A stretch of 64,000 nt of DNA, taken from Paraescarpia echinospica. Its lineage: Eukaryota; Annelida; Polychaeta; Sabellida; Siboglinidae. Shown piece after piece: positions 46,691 through 56,544 of the stretch. The stretch is taken from NCBI GenBank assembly GCA_020002185.1, contig CM034531.1, forward strand, positions 83,269,608 to 83,333,607. Direction: 5' to 3'. The stretch's first letter is position 1. Every line of letters begins with the position of its first letter. The translations under genes were made by a program, and so were the position numbers. Below the pieces are notes generated by a model. The model made no database searches. It had not been told where the DNA came from and saw only the letters and a list, made by a program, of their open reading frames with translations.

Positions 46691-46968
46691 ACAATACACC
46701 AAGTATTGTCATTAATAAAATTTACACCCACAGTCTGTATGGTTTTTCAACATACACAAAACACTTTTTTATATTAAATTATGAATCCTGTTGTGGTATT
46801 CATAATTGCTTTATATGTAATTCGTAATATGTATTGAAATGTATTCCTAAGTATCCATGTGTACGTCAATTTGTACAAGAGTACATTTAATCAGTCCTTG
46901 TGTATTTGTAATTATGTTGATACACTGAGAATTATCAACTCTAAAACAAGGCATATGCTATTCTGATT
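46690..46968 (+). mobile_element. 3' end of the 6.1-9.1-kb LINE family, opposite orientation
   Basis: It matches the reverse complement of about 6070-6350 along its length: the last coding residues, GTATGGTTTTTCAACATACA, and the tail up to ATGCTATTCTGATTT. It is truncated to the 3' end, as is common for LINE insertions. Confidence 0.75.
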
Positions 46969-47248
46969 TAGGTTTCGTTGAGGAAGGGGTGTGATGATGC
47001 TCTAACAATTCTTCAATTTCCGTGTCACTTTCCTGGTATTCGTTCAGTTCTACAGTTGTGATGTCGTCGGGACTGGTTTGCCGTGACCCCGGCCTTGACC
47101 TGTTAGCCGATGTTTTGCCTGTTGCGCTGGGCAACCGATCTCTGCCAGGGCGGCCGTTTGCTTCATGATCAAACTCTTTATATTTTTTAGGGGGTTTTAC
47201 TGTTCTTCCGCATCGTATATATTCTGTACCAGTTCCCCCTTCCGCCAT
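46969..47248 (-). pseudogene. N-terminal frame cut by a LINE insertion, unrecognised
   Basis: It starts at ATG 47248 in CACCATGGCGGAAG, a strong start context. It begins MAEGGTGTEYIRCGRTVKPP and then KKYKEFDHEANGRPG, rich in basic and later acidic residues. The frame enters the LINE tail at about 46968 and stops within it. The GRTVKPPKKY piece resembles basic patches near the start of transposon proteins, but I cannot name it. Confidence 0.4.
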
Positions 47249-47439
47249 GGTGATCTTACTTGCTAATTGCTAGTAATTTTTAATTAATTTTGTATTTTAT
47301 GCCGGAGTCAATCGAGCCCAACTGGTCAAACCGGAACTATTTCATAGTGCATGAGCTGCTCGTAAAACATTTCTGCGTTCGTTTTAACACAACTCATACT
47401 GTCAGTTTAGGGGTTTAGGCGGTAAACGGAAATGAGTGA

Positions 47440-47662
47440 CTCGCGCATGCGCAGAAACGCCACTCGGATATTATTTAACGAGGGTGCCGCGGGGTGGGAA
47501 GCGTAAACGTACCCAATGGCAACTAATGACAACAACCGATTCGCGCATGCGCAGAAACGTCACCCGGATATTATTTAACGCCGGATAAATGTAAGAGTCA
47601 CACCGGATATAACGAACTAGTTACCTACATACAAAGTAGTTCTTTATAAGCGTGTTGCACTG
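47440..47662 (-). mobile_element. pogo/Tigger-like right end with an internal direct repeat
   Basis: The minus strand from 47662 reads CAGTGCAACACGCTTATAAA, next to a TA. Inside, CGCGCATGCGCAGAAACG then TCACCCGGATATTATTTAAC occurs twice (about 47442-47482 and 47542-47582). The whole stretch is CpG-rich. A different Tigger-like end (TGTAGCCTCGATTATCCAGC) starts immediately outside it at 47661. Confidence 0.6.
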
Positions 47663-47669
47663 TAGCCTC

Positions 47670-48020
47670 GATTATCCAGCCGCCGTGAGGTGGCAGCATT
47701 GGCCCGTCACAACGGCCTGGATTATTAAGCTCCAGCCATTGTTACCGGTAGGGGGCTTTAACCCAGAGTCGGGTAGAGACGATGATTGGCTCTCAGGTCA
47801 ACTATGAAATAACAAGTTCAATAAGGATACACTTTTATCAGATAATACTATACTATAACAATTATTCAACATTAAACTTGTATTGAAACATGTCACACAC
47901 AAAATAAACCGACATCAAACTTTTTTCGTAGTTTAATGCATTTTAATCACATGTATATTCAATAGGTGGCAGCATCCTCGCGCGCCAGGGGTCGCTGCCA
48001 GTCAGCAGTGCTCACTGCAA
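47670..48020. other. second Tigger-like end, otherwise unassigned
   Basis: CCTCGATTATCCAGCCGCCG near 47668 and GGCCTGGATTATTAAGCTCC near 47720 are typical of Tigger termini and subterminal repeats. No transposase frame follows. Confidence 0.35.
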
Positions 48021-48021
48021 A

Positions 48022-48110
48022 TTACTTATTGTTACCGAGTTGGTACCTCCTCTGCTTGCGCATGGCTTTAGGAATCTCGGTCACTTCCTTCCGGTTGCGG
48101 TGATTTCTGG
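48022..48110 (-). CDS. possible last exon of a basic protein, unrecognised
   Basis: After an acceptor (GGGCATTTCCAG) the frame reads RNHRNRKEVTEIPKAMRKQR then RYQLGNNK and a TAA. It is strongly basic and looks coding, but no upstream exon could be fitted and the family is unknown. Confidence 0.3.
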
Positions 48111-48353
48111 CTGGAAATGCCCTTCATGTTGGCATCGGCATTTAAAAAATTAACAACGTTTACGAACTTATCTACGTGTTATTCAGATGAGTTATATATA
48201 TATATACCGCTATTTACAATATGCAGGACAATATTGACTGTTATTGAGAACAGGATATTTAACTGTAAATGCATATTCTAACAAGCGTACGAACTCGCTC
48301 GCAAAATGTAAACGTAAAACACTGTCACGACACTAGTATTACTCATAATCACA

Positions 48354-48356
<3 letters not shown>

Positions 48357-48418
<62 letters not shown>
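48357..48418. repeat. (TG)n microsatellite
   Basis: An uninterrupted TG run of about 30 copies followed by TATATA. Confidence 0.95.
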
Positions 48419-48424
<6 letters not shown>

Positions 48425-48559
48425 ATATATATATATATACATGTATTATGCGCTAGATTACGAAACAAATAATTTAATATATATATATACTGATATCAGG
48501 GTCCGTACTCAATGACATACCAAAATGTAGGCTATTTCAAGTGGTGATATTCTCCCCCC

Positions 48560-49260
48560 CTCCACTGCCAGTGTAGCCTTGAGGGGATTGTTATCAGTGC
48601 GTGAGGTGTATGGTGTAAGTCATGAAATTAAAGTTAACCATAGGAAAAGTATGATACTGATAAGTCGAGGAAAGTATACAAAGAACGAATGTAATCTTGT
48701 ATTGAAATTAAATGGGGAGGAAATTAAAGAAGTTACTGGTGTAAAATACCTAACTCCTAAGTCATATTACATGCAATGATGGTAAAGATGGCAAAGATAT
48801 TATAATTATGTGTCAGTATCGCCAGCTATATGCTCGTGGCACTGTATACGTACTACCTGGTACTTAGAAAATGTTATATGTGCACTGATGATGTTAAGAT
48901 AAAGCTATTTGATACTTTTAGTTCTTCAGTGTACACATCACAACTATAGTGGAACCACACTGTTTGCAGCATTCATAGGTTACTTGTTTCTTATACTCAT
49001 GTCTTTAGAAGACTGCTTCAACTACCCAGACACTGTAGCGTTTCAAGCATGCTTGCAGAGCGACTTGTTCCTAGCTGTAAAACAGTTATAAGATTTTTTT
49101 CTACAAAATTAGTGACATTTTAGATAAAACTGAAAACTCCCTAGTAGTTGCAGTCTTAGGTACCAACATCAGGTGGTTAGTGAGGATAAGGAGACAATGG
49201 GTTAAGTCCCTATACATATATAATGATCTGTAATTGCAGCAGTACTGGAAACTATTAATA
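48560..49260 (+). mobile_element. degenerate LINE reverse transcriptase C-terminal region
   Basis: HEIKVNHRKSMILISRGK then LKLNGEEIKEVTGVKYL corresponds to the block after the catalytic box of LINE RTs, and CTDDVKIKLFDTF to the region that follows, with frameshifts. RIRRQWVKSLYIYNDL is the end. It belongs to a different lineage from the CR1-like copies in this window. Confidence 0.5.
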
Positions 49261-50240
49261 TTAGCTTGTTAACTGTTACACGTGTATGGACATATGGACC
49301 AATGTATGTATCATTATGTGTATTTGTGTCTGAAATAAAGAATTGAATAATGAAAAGAAAAATCAAGGCTATTGAAAATGAACTGGCACCAGACCATTGG
49401 CTGTGATGTACAGCTGGTCAACAAAAGATGGAATGACATCAAAATGCTAACAAAAAACAAATCTGGGTGGAATGTTTTGACTGCTTTATAAGTAAAATAA
49501 AAAAATAAAAAAGTGGAAAATCAATTTGAATGAACAGGAATCTCTGCATCATACAAAGGTCCACGGCTGGGCAACTGTTGTGCAATATATAAACTGACAG
49601 TCAGCAGAAGTGCTCCCCAGCCACTTTTAAATCTACCCCGAAGTACGTCTTCCAGAAAGTGGGCTATTATATAGGTACCAAATAATTTCACGTACATGCA
49701 CGTATACATATGCAATATATATCATGCAACTTTGCATGTAAATTAAGTGTATATATATATTATTTATGTGGAACAAGGATCCCTGTTAATGTAGTGGAGT
49801 TATTGACTCAGAATTGTGGCTAGTTTGCTGTAAATAACAAGGCTGATGTACGTTTGTATCAGAGCTTTGTATTAAGTCAGTAATTAAATCCACATAATAC
49901 AATATGTACATGATAACATAACAGCAAATGTGAGGGGAACCAACCACACGCAGGTGGCGGGACCCACCCATAAATTGACAAAAGACAGGTTTTGGTTTAA
50001 ATCCCTTTGTGGAAGGGGAAAGCGTCAGAGTGCCCCAAAACCCCTTCTATGCATTATCATGTATATGTAGCTGAGGTTGAAACCAAGAAATGTGAATGCT
50101 CAATATATAGCAACGAGATCAATGACTATTGGAATTAACCCTATGCCAAACATGTATTACCACGCAGTACAGCAATGAATATACATTATTACAACAGACA
50201 TGTGTATATATATGTGTATATATATATATATTATATATAC
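49260..50240. other. no gene seen
   Basis: AT-rich, several short TA microsatellites, no supported exon. Confidence 0.35.
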
Positions 50241-50247
50241 ACCTGTA

Positions 50248-50412
50248 TATATGAGGTGGAATGAAGCCAACATGCTTTTGTCTGTCCAAACACAGTTCAT
50301 CAATAACATCTGGAAGCATGCCAAACACATAATAATGATGATCATCTGTGCTCCATCTCTCCCCCGGTGATATAGTCTCTGATAGTATTCTCTGTGCCCT
50401 CTATTGTCTAGA
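50248..50412. repeat. direct duplication, copy 1
   Basis: It matches 50947-51112 in the same orientation, with GGAATGAAGCCAACATGCTT, TGTCTGTCCAAACACAGTT and TCTGTGCCCTCTATTGT shared. On the minus strand both copies keep a frame FGMLPDVIDELCLDRQKHVG or a close variant, possibly from a duplicated exon. Confidence 0.65.
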
Positions 50413-50946
50413 GTAAACTATATCTTTAAACTTGGTCAATGTAAGGCAATTTTTAGGATATGACAAAGTTAATGTTACCAACTTTCTCACACCAGGGTTA
50501 ACTGGGTGGCTGAGATATATTGTTGTGAAGGCTTTTTAGGGCCCACACTATATGCACATACATTACATACTATTTACAGCTATACACATATACATAGGTC
50601 GATATCACTGTCCCCACCCAGTCTCCTGTCTGCATATGAAGGCCAACCTAAAGTTGACACCTTCAAATACCAGGGTTACCTGGGTGGGTGACATATAATA
50701 TCAGTTAAATACTTCAGTGAATAATAATCAGCAAGTGATTGTAGCAAGGTAGAATTAAAGTACATGTATGATAAAAAAATAACCCATCAAGAAGAAAACA
50801 TTGCTCCAGTTATTTGTTTGGTTTCGTTCCTTCTGCAATGTTTCGATTATGGGTTGAAAATAATGAGTACAAATACAAGTGTACAATATTTTGTATACAA
50901 TAGTAGGTAAACACAAGAGAAGGTTAAGGGTAGCTACTATCAGACA

Positions 50947-51112
50947 CATATGGGGTGGAATGAAGCCAACATGCTTTTGTCTGTCCAAACACAGTTTATC
51001 AATGACACCTGGAAGCATGCCAAACACATTATAACACCAATCATCTAGGCACTATCCCTCCTTGGGTGACATAGTTTCTGACAGTAATTTCTGTGCCCTC
51101 TATTGTGTAGTT
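50947..51112. repeat. direct duplication, copy 2
   Basis: The minus-strand frame reads FGMLPGVIDKLCLDRQKHVG. The conserved frame with only amino-acid-level changes hints that the ancestor was coding, but I see no complete exon. Confidence 0.65.
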
Positions 51113-51282
51113 GGCTAAACACATAATACATGTAATAGTAATGGATATACTTCTTATACAGAACAGTTCTTTTTAGGCAAACACAACTACATTAGGAAAT
51201 GAAAGAAATTAAGAGCAAAATGATTAGAAAGGTTTTATTTAATTAGAAAACTTTGAACTTTGTATTAAGTTTCTTTATAATT

Positions 51283-52394
51283 TGTGTGACCGAGCTATTG
51301 CCAACTTGTTAAGCTTGAAAACCAAAATCTGAGCATTTTCTGAAGCTACTTCACTTATAGTCAGTCCTCGTTTCTTGCGAATACATCTTTTCCTCCCACC
51401 CCATCTTTCTCTAGCATTGTGAGGAATTTTAACTAGAGACTGGTATAGATCACCTGTATTGAATTAAGGAAATTTCAATTCATAATTGCTATTTCTGATG
51501 ACAATGGGGCCCCCATTCCTTCTGAGTCCTGAATGATGAGGATGTCGTTTGGGTAGCCTACCAGAGAAGAATGTTGGTGCAGCTTTCATCTTAGAATCAT
51601 GTAGGAGTTTAAGTAAATTACCCTTTTTAGCTTGTTGTACTTAGCTTTGTTGCTATGTGGGACCTTTGTAATAAAGAATTTATACCACTGAACACATTAG
51701 CCCGATCACATATATTACTTTGATGGGGAAAAAGAGTAGACAAACCAGGAGGAATTTTTGTGACAGTAGCAAAATACAATTCCAACAGTTTTAAATGGTC
51801 ATGACAATTGTTTATAGTTGCTTGCACTGCATGTAAATGTTTACAGAAATATGGCTGTCCCTTGTGAATGAAACCTAAACATGTACACATGGTAAGGAAT
51901 ATATTTACAATGTAAACCCCTTCATCTGGTGCCGGAACAGGCAGGTACTGGGCAACAACATTATGGAAAGTTTGAGCAGCACTTGCGTTCAATTGTACAA
52001 GTACATTTTCACTACCTACATTTAGAGAATACTCATGGTCATTTCCAGATTGCTTTTTATCCTCTGAAGTAACAAATGCCCACCCATGTTGATCCCAATT
52101 TGGAATGAGACTGACCTTCCGAGTCTTAACTAGATATAGGCCTTTCATGATACAGTTAAGTAATTTTCCCTTGGAAGTGTTCACCTGGTTTTTAAATCTG
52201 GCTAATTTAGTAGCATCACGCATAGTGTCATTAGCATGCCTCGGCAAAGTTCTGTCTATTAAAGTTCGAATTTGAAATGCTAGAGATTTGTTAAAATGAT
52301 TCGCGTTTTCCCCTTGAACAAGTAACCTGAATTGAACTGTTATGTTATTGGTTAACAACAGTGCATTTCGTCTATCTTGTTCCGGCACCAACAT
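51283..52394 (-). pseudogene. MULE-like transposase, C-terminal part with SWIM zinc finger
   Basis: The 255-codon frame 51627-52394 starts within a region typical of Mutator-like transposases (RNALLLTNNIT, then FRLL). It later has CTCLGFIHKGQPYFCKHLHA, a SWIM zinc finger of form C-x-C-x11-C-x-H. Basic sequence continues after a frameshift (KGNLLKLLHDSKMKAAPTFF, then GRLPKRHPHHSG) to about 51283, with one stop on the way. MuDR/MULE transposases carry a SWIM finger at this place. It is clearly broken. Confidence 0.6.
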
Positions 52395-52490
52395 TGCTGT
52401 CTCAGCAGTAAATGTTGTTTGCCATGCACTATGAAACCAACATTTATTGAGATAGTCAACAAAACTATTCTTTGATTGTGCACTGACAAT

Positions 52491-53140
52491 TTAGTTTGGG
52501 ATTTCATTAGTTAAATAATTGAAAAATGGGTGTACCATGCTTGTCCGAACAGTTTTATGCCAACTACGCATTACACCTTTCAGTGCAGTTAAGACAGGGT
52601 TAATGAATATTTTAAGATCTGGATAAGTCATAATTTTTTCCTTTAGAGCTTGCAGAGCATGACAGTTGCACACATCTGATTGCAAAATTAAGTCGTTGTA
52701 CGTTGTTTTAATGTTCCATGCCTTGTCAAGCTGTACTATCGGTTGGAATACTGAACCGTATTTCAAAGTGCATGGTCTTAAATGAAAAAAAAACATTGTT
52801 ATCATTAAAAATGTAAAGATTTTTTATGTGCACAGTTTGAATGATGACAGGGCATGTTGGCAATGGTAATTTCTAACTGCATTTTGTGTACCTCTGAAAT
52901 CTCACAATTACTGATAGCTGCCATACCAATCCTACCTTTATTTGTTGAGTCACAATAAGTCAAAATACTAGTTTTAAAACGTGCTGCATTTAGATCATGC
53001 TTGACATCATACCCACAGATCACACCATACTCTTCTAAACATTTGATGTTTTCATCACTTCCGAGAACAATGTGGTAATTACGATTTAAGTTTATATCAC
53101 CCCTCTGATACAAAAGAACCGAATCTAAATTTTGTTCCAA
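52491..53140 (-). pseudogene. MULE-like transposase core region
   Basis: Two frames, 52805-53140 and 52491-52805. The first has GYDVKHDLNAARFKTSILTY then GRIGMAAISNCEISEVH, the layout of a MULE DDE core around its first acidic residue (D-x-T..., then a G-x-P/G-A-x-A-I-S-N block). The second has SVFQPIVQLDKAWNI, NCHALQALKEK and a long helical stretch leading to FFNYLTNEIPN, which precedes the TNN motif of the next frame. The match is to the family pattern and is not exact. Frameshifts separate the pieces. Confidence 0.45.
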
Positions 53141-53223
53141 AATTATCTCAGTATTCCTCCAGTCAGAATTAGTAAGTCTGCCTATAAAAATTAAATGACA
53201 CCTGTTTGAAATTTGGCGTAAAT

Positions 53224-53740
53224 TTACATAGTTGTCAGTGTCACATGTGTAAGTATACTTGTTGGATTTTCTGCAATGTAAATCTGACTTGGAGCTGTCT
53301 TTCCAGTCATTCTATCCCTATCTATTTTAATTTTTATTGTCTGTGACATATGTCTAGCCTTCTGATTAGGCTCAGAGGTGTGAAATAGTGAATTTTGTCT
53401 ATGTTCAAATTTTTTTTTATTATCCAAGTCATCCTCTTTAAAAAAATAAGTTTTAATTTCCACCCACACATCATGTGAGGGTGATAGACGTGAACTGGCA
53501 AACCTACGTTGAACATGGAATCTGGCCTGTGTGATCCATAGGCATTGATATATACACAGCATGCATAACAGTGTTTGACCATTCCGTTTATACCATCATG
53601 GTGTGTGTTGAGTGTCACAATTTACACATTGTTTATAAATAACGATGCTGGTACTACATTTTGGACATATCGTGCAATCTGGGGATATTTCTGTGATTAG
53701 GCAGCCACACTCATTTCTACATAGATGTGCGAGATGAACA
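53224..53740 (-). pseudogene. cysteine-rich region with GATA-like zinc finger
   Basis: The minus strand reads CTICPKCSTSIVIYKQCVNC and then DTQHTP, an in-frame TGA, WYKRNGQTLLCMLC. The finger at 53554-53628 has the GATA spacing C-x2-C-x17-C-x2-C and the residues N-C, T-P and W-x-x-N-G that mark that family. Before it are more Cys residues (CRNECGCL). The frame afterwards, FHVQRRFASSRLSPSHDVW, is basic. The stop at the position before the Trp shows that the copy is dead. Confidence 0.5.
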
Positions 53741-54056
53741 AGACACATACATAACTACTGCAATTTTGCTTCCAAAGCTTTCCAAGTCTTCAGATGCTAT
53801 GGGTTCAAAGCTGTCATCAGTTCTGTGAAACTATTTGTTATTTGTTCTGCTCACATTTGAAACTAGTAAAGTGTCGTCATCTCGTTTAACAGTTACATTC
53901 TTACAATGATTTACTTTTATACGTTTGTCAAACAACATGTTATCTAAAAAACGTATGTTAGGAATGCCAGTGTGAACATAACCAGATTTGAGCCAAGTGT
54001 GGAATGATGCATCATTAACAAAATTTTGAATCTCTGCAATCGCATTCTTATCTGTT

Positions 54057-54723
54057 TTACCTGAGGGTGAACAACTGAAAAAAATACTTTTTTATGCCAC
54101 TTTTCTGCAAGCAAGTTAGACGCAAATATTTTCCATAATCAAAAGTAATATTAGCAGACAAGAAACGTGTAGGCCAATCAGAGCATATCACAATGCCTGA
54201 TATATTTAGGTTTTTATTGTTATTATTCTCAGAATGTGTATAGCTCTTTAGCCAAACAACTGCCTCAGGAGACTGCACATATGACTGCATGTTTGCTACG
54301 GCCGTAACATCACGTTTACCTTCCTGAGAGCACGGGAAGTGTTTTGAGACTTTTTTTACCATTGTTTACAATTACACGTAGCCTCAAGAACTTTGACTTA
54401 ACAACCGAAACAATTGGCTTATTAATTATGAGAGTTACACTGTACTATGTTTGCATAATCAAGAACAAGTGGCGTTTCAGTACTTCTCATAATTTTTAAG
54501 GGGAGAACGTAGTTGTCCATCTTTCTTCGTTTTGTATCATTAATACTGCTTGACAACTGCTATTACTGGTAATACTAATGGTTGGCGTGGGCATAGATTT
54601 GTGTTTGTTTCTCCTCTTATCACTTTGGTAGCTGCTACTGGACAGCTTTCCATTTGGCTTTTGTACTAGCATATTCACATTAACTGTGCCTGTTATTACC
54701 CATTGCATGATTACCTGTCTCAA
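54057..54723 (-). pseudogene. remnant frames of the same element
   Basis: The frames 54057-54362 (SQEGKRDVTAVANMQSYVQS, SDWPTRFLSANITFDYGKYL) and 54496-54723 look coding in composition and lie on the same strand. I cannot assign domains. Confidence 0.35.
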
Positions 54724-54876
54724 AAAGTGTGAATAGAGAGAGATGTTGTGCAGATAAGCAATTTCATTTGTTTGAATTTGTGAATTTGGAAGAGCAAGAC
54801 CATAGAACCTGGTCCGGTATAAACTTGCTAGAGAGGCACCTATTATTACAGAGACTCCGCAAATGGATGAACACGT

Positions 54877-55624
54877 CTATAATGGATATTTATGAGAACA
54901 TAGATGTGAACAGGTATGTGAGCCAGTATCAACCCCAAGTTGGTGACAGAAGTTATAAAGAGGAGCTGGTTTCCCCAAGCCCTGTGATATCTTTTGAAAT
55001 ATAGTCCTAACTGTTGCCGGCATTCCCCACCCAAGTGTGTCTGCATAGGTTACAATATGAAATTCCATTGAATACACTGCAGGTGCAAAGTGATTAGACT
55101 GTAACAAAATGTTAGTTCCATCTGCATTAGACACTTGTAAATTGCCCATGAAATATGTTCCACCATTACTACCAACAGGTACAAACAAAATAATTTGCCC
55201 ATCATGATTTGCAAATTTTTGGTTAATCTGTGCGCCAAAATATGTCTGATGTTGTATATCTGATGCATAGTACACCAAAGTTTTAGTATCATGAAATTTT
55301 ACATTCAGCATAACACTGAGATAGAAGCGAATTTGACAGCCAACGTTCACCAAAAAGGAATGTAAGATCTTCAATGTAGTATCGGTTATTTGCTATGAAG
55401 ACTGTGTCATTTTCTGCATAGTTCAAAACAATTTGCAAATATTCATCTAAACATTTGTGGTCAAGCTGCGTAACACCATCTGTGGTTAAATAATTGTTTT
55501 GTTCTGCCCAAATAATTTCCATCCTAACTTTTTTAATGTCCTTCCTAGCAAATAATTCTTTGAAAACTTTAATGGTTTCCACTGAATAACAACCATAATC
55601 CAGCACAATTTCTGCTCTATCCAT
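54877..55624 (-). pseudogene. Ulp1/C48-like protease-type region, frameshifted
   Basis: Frame 55289-55624 (starting at ATG 55624) has YYIEDLTFLFGERWLSNSLL then SQCYAECKI. After one shift frame 54877-55374 continues HDTKTLVYYASDIQHQTYF and IILFVPVGSNGGTYFMGNLQ. The W-L-S-x-x-L-L block and the V-P-V...-Y block lie where Ulp1 cysteine proteases have W-L-x-D-x-x-I and I-P-V...-H-W. The catalytic His would be replaced by Thr, so activity is doubtful. The likeness is only to the pattern. Confidence 0.35.
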
Positions 55625-55633
55625 GTGATTTAT

Positions 55634-56140
55634 CTAAATTTTCTTTAAAATTCCCTCTATCTGGCATAAGGGCGGCATATAAGAATACTCACTGGGATCA
55701 GTAGATGTACACTTAACATTAGTTCCAGACCGAATGTCAACTTGCTTAGATCTGAGTACTGCAGGAAATGTGGATTTAAATAATTCTTTTCTAGCTTGCA
55801 CAAAGCATGATGCAGATTTACTTTGGCTATTCACGCATGGAGGACGTGGTCCTCCACCTACAACTGTGGCGCTGTCTTGACTATTTATGCTGAGAGGACT
55901 CGCACCTCCTACCACTGTCATGTCTGTCATGTCAGTCACTGGAGTCTCGATGGATGTGTCCAGTGGCTGCAATGACACCGACGAACGATCACCATCATCT
56001 CCAGTCTCTACATCACGGCATAGGTTGCGGTGCTTAGTCAGGACGTGGTCAAGCAACACATCCTCTGACGAGCTGACAGAAGTGCAGAAGGAACACCGCA
56101 CTGCACAGCATTGCACAGCAGGTCTCTAACGTGGTATCTG
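55634..56140 (-). CDS. C2H2 zinc-finger segment
   Basis: CSFCTSVSSSEDVLLDHVLT then KH is a C2H2 finger of form C-x2-C-x12-H-x4-H. It is followed by an acidic, Ser/Thr-rich stretch with two repeats of VVGG-A/G-x-P, and a final basic part ending at 55634. An AG at 56134-56135 (CACGTTAG) would start it in phase 0, the phase in which the SGNH exon at 56545 ends, so it may be the next exon of that transcript. Confidence 0.5.
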
Positions 56141-56544
56141 ATGTTGGATCCTCGTCTGACGTTCCGGGCTGGATGAGTGGTGCTGGAATGCAAACTTCTC
56201 TATAACAATATATCAGCCATTCTTGAATGTATCTATGCATAAATAAAAAACATTTATAGGTTTATTTAGTTTTACTGAAATCATCGGAAAAACTGTTGAA
56301 TTCGCTTTGACTGGATTTGTTCAAAATACCACCTAAAATTTGCTCACCTGATAATTAAGGCTTTATATGACTCTCAGACAGACAGACACTATATCATTTT
56401 ATATTTATGAAAAAATTGTATACCTTCAGCAAATTTTAGTTATCTGGAAATTTTAATGAGCTTTAGTATTTTGGTTGATAGCCCATCCTTATATGCTAGA
56501 GTACTGGAGTAAAACAAAATACATTGATCTGCCACAGTACATAC

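Noticed and set aside
48269..48472. Open frames through the TG microsatellites here and at 61524-61894
   Set aside because: The Cys-Val runs are produced by the dinucleotide repeat and are not protein evidence.
56041..56200. Alternative exon after TTATAG at about 56199 reading RSLHSSTTHPARNVRRGS to a stop at about 56041
   Set aside because: Its phase fits the SGNH gene as well as the C2H2 exon does, but the C2H2 frame is longer and has a recognisable domain. Transcript data are needed to decide, so it is not listed as a feature.
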